Position numbers and translations under genes: made by a program
Assembly (NCBI GenBank): GCA_030528545.1
Contig: JAUMYR010000015.1
Location: 1-9,239 of the forward strand
Reading direction: 5' to 3'
Length of the DNA stretch: 9,239 bases
DNA from: Propionibacteriaceae bacterium
GTDB taxonomy: Bacteria > Actinomycetota > Actinomycetes > Propionibacteriales > Propionibacteriaceae
Shown here: positions 5,476 to 9,239 of the stretch, one piece after another
Position numbering within the stretch: position 1 is the first letter of the stretch
Layout: the number at the start of each line of letters is the position of its first letter
The notes under the pieces: generated by a model
Databases searched by the model: none
The model's input: only the letters and a program-made list of their open reading frames with translations
Told to the model about the DNA's origin: nothing

Positions 5476-7253
5476 CCGTCGACCAGGCCCCTCTCACCAG
5501 CGAGGTCGCGCAACGCCGCGGCGCCATCGCCGGGATGCGCCGCAGCGTCCTGCTGCTGCTCACCCTGGCGCTGGCCCTGGCGGCGGTCCTCGCCGACCAG
5601 GCCCAGTACTCCTCTTCCCTGGCCAAGCTCGGGGACGAACTGGTGGCCGAGGTGGATCGGGCCCGCACGATCCCCCATGGCCGGGATGTGGCGTCCTGGC
5701 TCCAGGACGCCGTGGACGCCCAACCCCCGGTTCCTGGACGCAGCCGCTTCGGCATCGTCAACGGCAGCCGGGTCACCGCAGGCTCCGGTGAGGCCGTCTG
5801 GGCGCTGGGAGACGCCGACATCCGTGCCGCCATCTCCCACGCCAGCGGCAAGGTGGAGTCCCACCGCACCGAGGCGGGCGGCTACCTCATGATCGCCGTC
5901 GAAGCCGGGCCGGGAGCGCGCCTCGTGCTGCTCCAGAGCCTGCGTCCGCTAGAGGAGCAGCGCTCCACCCGCCTGCTGTGGTTCGCCGGGGCCGCGGTGG
6001 CCCTCCTGACCCTCGGCCTGCTGGGCGCGGAGGTGTGGCGTCACCGCTACGTGACCGCACCCTTGCGTCCCAGAAAGGACGACAACCGGCCGCTGCGCGT
6101 GGTAGTGACCGAGGGGTTCTGGTCCCGGCTCGCCTTCGGACTCATCAGCTTCGCCCTACCGCTATATGCCCACCGGCTCGGTATGTCCCTCAGCCTGATC
6201 GGCGTCCTGCTGACAACGAATATCGCGGTCGCCGTGGTGCTGAAACCGTTCATGGGCATGGTCATCGACCGGATCGGCGTGCGCAATGCTTATATCGCCG
6301 CGGTCGGGCTGCGCACCTGCGTGGTGTTATCTCTGGTCTTCGCGACGACTCCGGCCCACCTCTTCCTCGCCCGGGGCCTGCATGGGGTCGCGATCGCGCT
6401 GCGCGACCCATCGTCATCCACGGTGCTCGCCGCGCTCGGGGGGAAACAGGCCGTGGCGCAGCGCTTCGCCTGGTACCAGACCGCCAAGACAGTGGCCGGT
6501 GCCGCGGGCGGGTTCTCCTCCGGCCTCCTGCTGACCGCTCTCGGCGGTGACTATTCCACGGTCTTCCTGATCTCGGCAATACTGTCGGGACTTCCGATGG
6601 TGCTGGTGCTGACCGGCCTCCGCGGGCCGCAGGTGAGAGGCCTCGTGGTGCCCCGCCAGAAGCAGCGGGCGCCCATGCCGCTCGCACTGAAACAGGCACT
6701 GCTTCCCTACGCCGTCCTCGGGGGTTCCATGAGCGGCACCGCCTATCTGATGTCCAACCTGCTGCCCGTGCTCGCGGTGTCCCACATGGGGCTGTCCGAA
6801 GCCGCGGCCTCCTCGCTGTACGCCTTTACCGCCGTGGTGTCTCTGAGCGGTCCCGTCTGGGGATGGGTCGCCGACCGGGTCAGCCTGAGGCTCGTCCTCG
6901 GTGTCCGCGCGATCGGCAACGTCCTCTCCTCCCTGCTGTGGCTCGTGTTCCCCTCTTATTCGGGTCTGGTCTTGGGCAAGGTGACCGACGACCTGGGCAA
7001 GGCCGCGTTCCGGCCGGCGTGGGGCGCGGTGATGGCCAATGTGTCGGCCCTCGACCCGGCTCGCCGCTCGCAGACCCTGGCGATGATGAGCACCGCCGAG
7101 GACGTCGGCGAACTGGGCGCCCCGATCCTGGCCGGTGTGATCTGGTCCACCCTCGGGCTTCCCGCGCTGCTGCTGATCCGTGCCGGAGCTGGCCTGGCGA
7201 CCGAAGTCTATGCCTGGTCTCTGGGACGCCGGATCAACCTGACCGGCCAGTGA
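5472..7253 (+). CDS. MFS transporter with N-terminal extracytoplasmic sensor-like domain
   Basis: The 593-residue protein is much longer than a standard ~400-residue MFS permease. Residues 24-41 form a first membrane helix, 42-166 a soluble segment, and 167-187 a second helix, followed by RHRYVTAPLRPRK, which resembles the start of a HAMP linker after the membrane helix of sensor kinases. The soluble part (strand-rich about 90-157, RFGIVNGSRV ... GGYLMIAVEAG) could be a single Cache/PDC-like domain facing outward. The MFS body runs from about 208 to 590, with motif A as D266-R-I-G-V-R271 and a second copy ADRVSLR in the C-half; I count 11-12 hydrophobic segments. It is the last operon gene, overlapping enzyme C by ATGA. 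It most likely exports the pathway product; uptake cannot be excluded. The sensor role is inferred. Confidence 0.85.
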   Translation: MTVDQAPLTSEVAQRRGAIAGMRRSVLLLLTLALALAAVLADQAQYSSSLAKLGDELVAEVDRARTIPHGRDVASWLQDAVDAQPPVPGRSRFGIVNGSRVTAGSGEAVWALGDADIRAAISHASGKVESHRTEAGGYLMIAVEAGPGARLVLLQSLRPLEEQRSTRLLWFAGAAVALLTLGLLGAEVWRHRYVTAPLRPRKDDNRPLRVVVTEGFWSRLAFGLISFALPLYAHRLGMSLSLIGVLLTTNIAVAVVLKPFMGMVIDRIGVRNAYIAAVGLRTCVVLSLVFATTPAHLFLARGLHGVAIALRDPSSSTVLAALGGKQAVAQRFAWYQTAKTVAGAAGGFSSGLLLTALGGDYSTVFLISAILSGLPMVLVLTGLRGPQVRGLVVPRQKQRAPMPLALKQALLPYAVLGGSMSGTAYLMSNLLPVLAVSHMGLSEAAASSLYAFTAVVSLSGPVWGWVADRVSLRLVLGVRAIGNVLSSLLWLVFPSYSGLVLGKVTDDLGKAAFRPAWGAVMANVSALDPARRSQTLAMMSTAEDVGELGAPILAGVIWSTLGLPALLLIRAGAGLATEVYAWSLGRRINLTGQ

Positions 7254-7261
7254 CGAGCTTC

Positions 7262-7290
7262 CGCGGCCAAGAACCCACGCCTAGGCCGCG
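7262..7290 (+). terminator. Weak hairpin after the operon, possible terminator
   Basis: CGCGGCC (7262-7268) pairs perfectly with GGCCGCG (7284-7290) around a 15-nt loop, beginning 9 nt after the transporter stop. No T-run follows, so it is at best a weak or factor-assisted terminator. The following peptidase gene has its own likely promoter, which fits transcription ending here. Confidence 0.3.
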
Positions 7291-7299
7291 CACTTCGGG

Positions 7300-7322
7300 G
7301 ATGCCGCGCTAGCGATGCCGCG
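7300..7322. repeat. Tandem direct repeat before the peptidase gene
   Basis: GATGCCGCG occurs at 7300-7308 and 7314-7322, a 14-bp period, ending 10 bp before the candidate -10 hexamer of the peptidase gene. It overlaps where a -35 element or activator site would lie. It may be a regulatory site or chance. Confidence 0.25.
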
Positions 7323-7331
7323 GTGAACGGG

Positions 7332-7347
7332 TAGGGTTGGCGCCGTG
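7332..7347 (+). promoter_or_regulatory. Leaderless-type -10 element of the M13 peptidase gene
   Basis: TAGGGT (7332-7337) fits the TANNNT form of actinobacterial -10 elements and ends 7 nt before the GTG start at 7345. That spacing would place the transcription start at or next to the start codon. No convincing ribosome-binding site or -35 hexamer is seen, as is common for leaderless genes. The peptidase is thus probably transcribed separately from the operon upstream. Confidence 0.5.
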
Positions 7348-9239
7348 ATTGTTCCCGCTTTGAGATTCGCTGACTTTGACGCCGCGGTCCGTCCGCAAGA
7401 CGACTTGTTCCGCCACGTCAACGGCACCTGGCTGGCGACGGCCCAGATCCCCGAAGACAAGAGCGGTTGGGGCGCTTTCCAGGAGTTACGGGACAACTCC
7501 GAGAAAGCGGTTCACGACATCGTCGAGTCCGTCTCTAGCGAAGATCTCAGCAGCGTCGAGGGCAAGATCACCGCGCTGTACGCGTCCTTCATGTCCGAGG
7601 ACCGCATCGAAGAGCTGGACGACAAGCCGCTGCGTCGCCTGCTCGACATGGTGGACGCGATCTCTTCACCGGCCCAGCTGGCCCGTTACCTCGGCTGGTC
7701 GATCCGTCACGGCATCTCCTCGCTCTACCGGGCCGGGGTGGAGGCCGATCCGGGAAACCCAAGCCGTTACATCGTGATGATCGGGCAGAGCGGGATTGGT
7801 CTGCCCGACGAGGCCTACTACCACGAAGACCAGCATGCCGGGATCAGGGAACGCTACCTGGCCCACCTCCGGGCAACCTTTGAGCTGCTCGGCTGCCCCG
7901 ATGCCGCCGAACAGGCCCAGGCCGTGTTCGATCTGGAGACCAAGATCGCCTCCCAGCACTGGGACAACGTCCGCACCCGCGACCTGGTCCAGATGTACAA
8001 CCTGCTGACCTGGCCGGATTTCGTCGCTGCCTCACCGGCACTGCATTGGGAGGAGTTCGTCTCGGGGGCCGAGATCCCCGGCGAACGGATCGCCGAACTG
8101 GTCAGCATGCAGCCGTCCTTCTTCAGCGGGGTCGCTTCCCTCGTGGAGAGCGAACCGATCGAGGCCTGGCGCTCGTGGGCCCGCTGGCACCTCGTCTCGA
8201 CGCTGTCGCCGCTGCTCAGCTCACGATTCGTAGAGCAAAACTTCGACTTCTACTCCCGCCAGCTCGCCGGCACCCCGCAGCTGCGGCCGCGCTGGAAGCG
8301 TGGGACCAGCCTGGTCGAGAGCGTCCTGGGAGAAGGCATCGGCAAACTATATGTCGAACGTCACTTCCCGCCCTCGGCCAAGGAGCAGATGGACCGGCTC
8401 GTCTCTCACCTGCTTGAGGCCTACCGGCGTTCCATCAGTGAACTCGATTGGATGGGCGAGGAGACCCGGCAGGAAGCCTTGCGCAAGCTGAGCAAGTTCC
8501 GGCCCAAGATCGGTTACCCGGCGAAGTGGCGAGACTACTCCGCGCTCATCGTCGCTCCCGACGACCTTGTCGGCAACATGCTGCGGGCCAACTCTTTCGA
8601 GCTGGATCACGACCTGGCCAAGATGGAAGCCCCGGTGGACCCCGACGAGTGGCTGATGTTCCCACAAACCGTGAACGCCTACTACCACCCGCTGCGCAAC
8701 GAGATCGTGTTTCCCGCCGCGATCCTGCAACCCCCGTTCTTCAACCCGGCCGCCGATGACGCCATCAACTATGGCGGTATCGGTGCGGTGATCGGCCACG
8801 AGATCGGCCACGGCTTCGACGACAAGGGGTCGACGGTGGACGGCGACGGCATGCTGCGCGACTGGTGGACCCCCGAGGACCGTGCGGCTTTCGAGGACCG
8901 GACCAAGAAACTGGTCGACCAGTACGCCGTCTTGTCTCCCGAGGGAGCCGAAGGCCGGACCGTGAACGGCGAACTGACCCTCGGCGAAAATATCGGTGAT
9001 CTCGGCGGCCTCGGTATCGCCTATGACGCCTGGCTGCTCTCGGGCGGAGACCCTAATGGCGACCCGGTCGATGGTTACAGCCCGGCGCAGCGGCTGTTCC
9101 TGGGATGGGCCGCGGTGTGGCGGGGCAAGCAGCGCGAGGAATCCGTCCAGAAGGCGCTCGCGACCGACCCGCACTCACCGGAGGTATTCCGCTGCAACCA
9201 GATCGTCCGCAACCTGGATGCGTTCTATCAGGCCTTCGA
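7345..9239 (+). CDS. M13 family zinc metallopeptidase (neprilysin/PepO type), 3' end missing
   Basis: An open frame of 631 codons begins at GTG 7345 and runs off the right edge. Hallmarks of the M13 family are all present: an N-terminal LFRHVNGTWL segment (21-30), the substrate-binding NAYY (444-447), zinc-binding H485-E-I-G-H489 with catalytic E486, and the third ligand E548 in GENIGD with D552. The CNQIVRNLDAFYQAF stretch near the end is typical of the last ~35 residues. Family members of about 650-680 residues finish shortly after with a CxxW-type motif, so only some 20-40 residues are lost. There is no signal peptide or membrane anchor at the N-terminus, unlike neprilysin, so it is probably cytosolic or exported without one, as for mycobacterial Zmp1. 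It would cleave small peptides. It starts 91 bp after the operon with its own probable promoter and need not belong to the pathway. Confidence 0.93.
   Translation, partial: MIVPALRFADFDAAVRPQDDLFRHVNGTWLATAQIPEDKSGWGAFQELRDNSEKAVHDIVESVSSEDLSSVEGKITALYASFMSEDRIEELDDKPLRRLLDMVDAISSPAQLARYLGWSIRHGISSLYRAGVEADPGNPSRYIVMIGQSGIGLPDEAYYHEDQHAGIRERYLAHLRATFELLGCPDAAEQAQAVFDLETKIASQHWDNVRTRDLVQMYNLLTWPDFVAASPALHWEEFVSGAEIPGERIAELVSMQPSFFSGVASLVESEPIEAWRSWARWHLVSTLSPLLSSRFVEQNFDFYSRQLAGTPQLRPRWKRGTSLVESVLGEGIGKLYVERHFPPSAKEQMDRLVSHLLEAYRRSISELDWMGEETRQEALRKLSKFRPKIGYPAKWRDYSALIVAPDDLVGNMLRANSFELDHDLAKMEAPVDPDEWLMFPQTVNAYYHPLRNEIVFPAAILQPPFFNPAADDAINYGGIGAVIGHEIGHGFDDKGSTVDGDGMLRDWWTPEDRAAFEDRTKKLVDQYAVLSPEGAEGRTVNGELTLGENIGDLGGLGIAYDAWLLSGGDPNGDPVDGYSPAQRLFLGWAAVWRGKQREESVQKALATDPHSPEVFRCNQIVRNLDAFYQAF

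Noticed and set aside
6327..6329. TTA leucine codon in the transporter as a sign of bldA-type control
   Set aside because: Another TTA occurs in the ordinary peptidase gene (within FQELRD, near 7490), so TTA is not specific to the operon, and the host is not shown to be Streptomyces.
1948..7253. Operon as a mannitol-utilisation locus
   Set aside because: No mannitol PTS or ABC transporter, kinase or regulator is present. The dehydrogenase has altered active-site residues and is flanked by ATP-grasp genes.

Overview
This window looks like chromosomal DNA from a high-GC Gram-positive actinobacterium. The genes are GC-rich with strong GC bias at third codon positions. Starts include GTG. Neighbouring genes overlap by 4 bp (ATGA). 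One gene belongs to a secreted-protein family I associate with actinomycetes. I cannot name the genus. The 989-1947 gap and the two leftward genes look less tidy than the rest and may be accessory DNA.

Layout. (1) Positions 1-988, minus strand: a lipoprotein gene (443-988) is translationally coupled to a GTG-started gene for a secreted, cysteine-rich protein that runs off the left edge (449-1). (2) Positions 989-1947: about 960 bp without an intact gene. It holds DnaA-box-like sites, a perfect 16-bp-arm hairpin, a decayed fragment of an IS3-type transposase gene with a probable element end, a long imperfect inverted repeat around that relic, and just before the operon a candidate promoter and a 16-bp palindrome. 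(3) Positions 1948-7253, plus strand: a five-gene operon in which every junction overlaps (4, 16, 4 and 4 bp). In order it encodes ATP-grasp enzyme A, ATP-grasp enzyme B, a full-length homologue of mannitol-1-phosphate 5-dehydrogenase, ATP-grasp enzyme C, and an MFS transporter with an extracytoplasmic sensor-like domain fused to its N-terminus. (4) Positions 7345-9239, plus strand: an M13 (neprilysin/PepO-type) zinc metallopeptidase, nearly complete, whose GTG start lies directly after a TAGGGT hexamer, the arrangement of a leaderless transcript.

The operon is the main point of interest. I read it as an undescribed small-molecule pathway. A polyol-phosphate-type oxidoreductase would make or reduce a sugar/polyol-like intermediate. 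Two apparently complete ATP-grasp enzymes would ligate or phosphorylate it. A third ATP-grasp, with several altered active-site positions, may be a partner or have changed chemistry. The transporter would export (or import) the product and might sense it outside the cell. ATP-grasps B and C start alike (MRIA..LT...VP) and look like paralogues, while A is more divergent. C ends in a DVNYFPGYKG motif resembling inositol-phosphate kinases of the ITPK family, so phosphorylation of a polyol is a real alternative to amide-bond formation. There is no room for a precursor peptide gene inside the operon. The product is unknown, and the pathway reading is inference from families and gene order.
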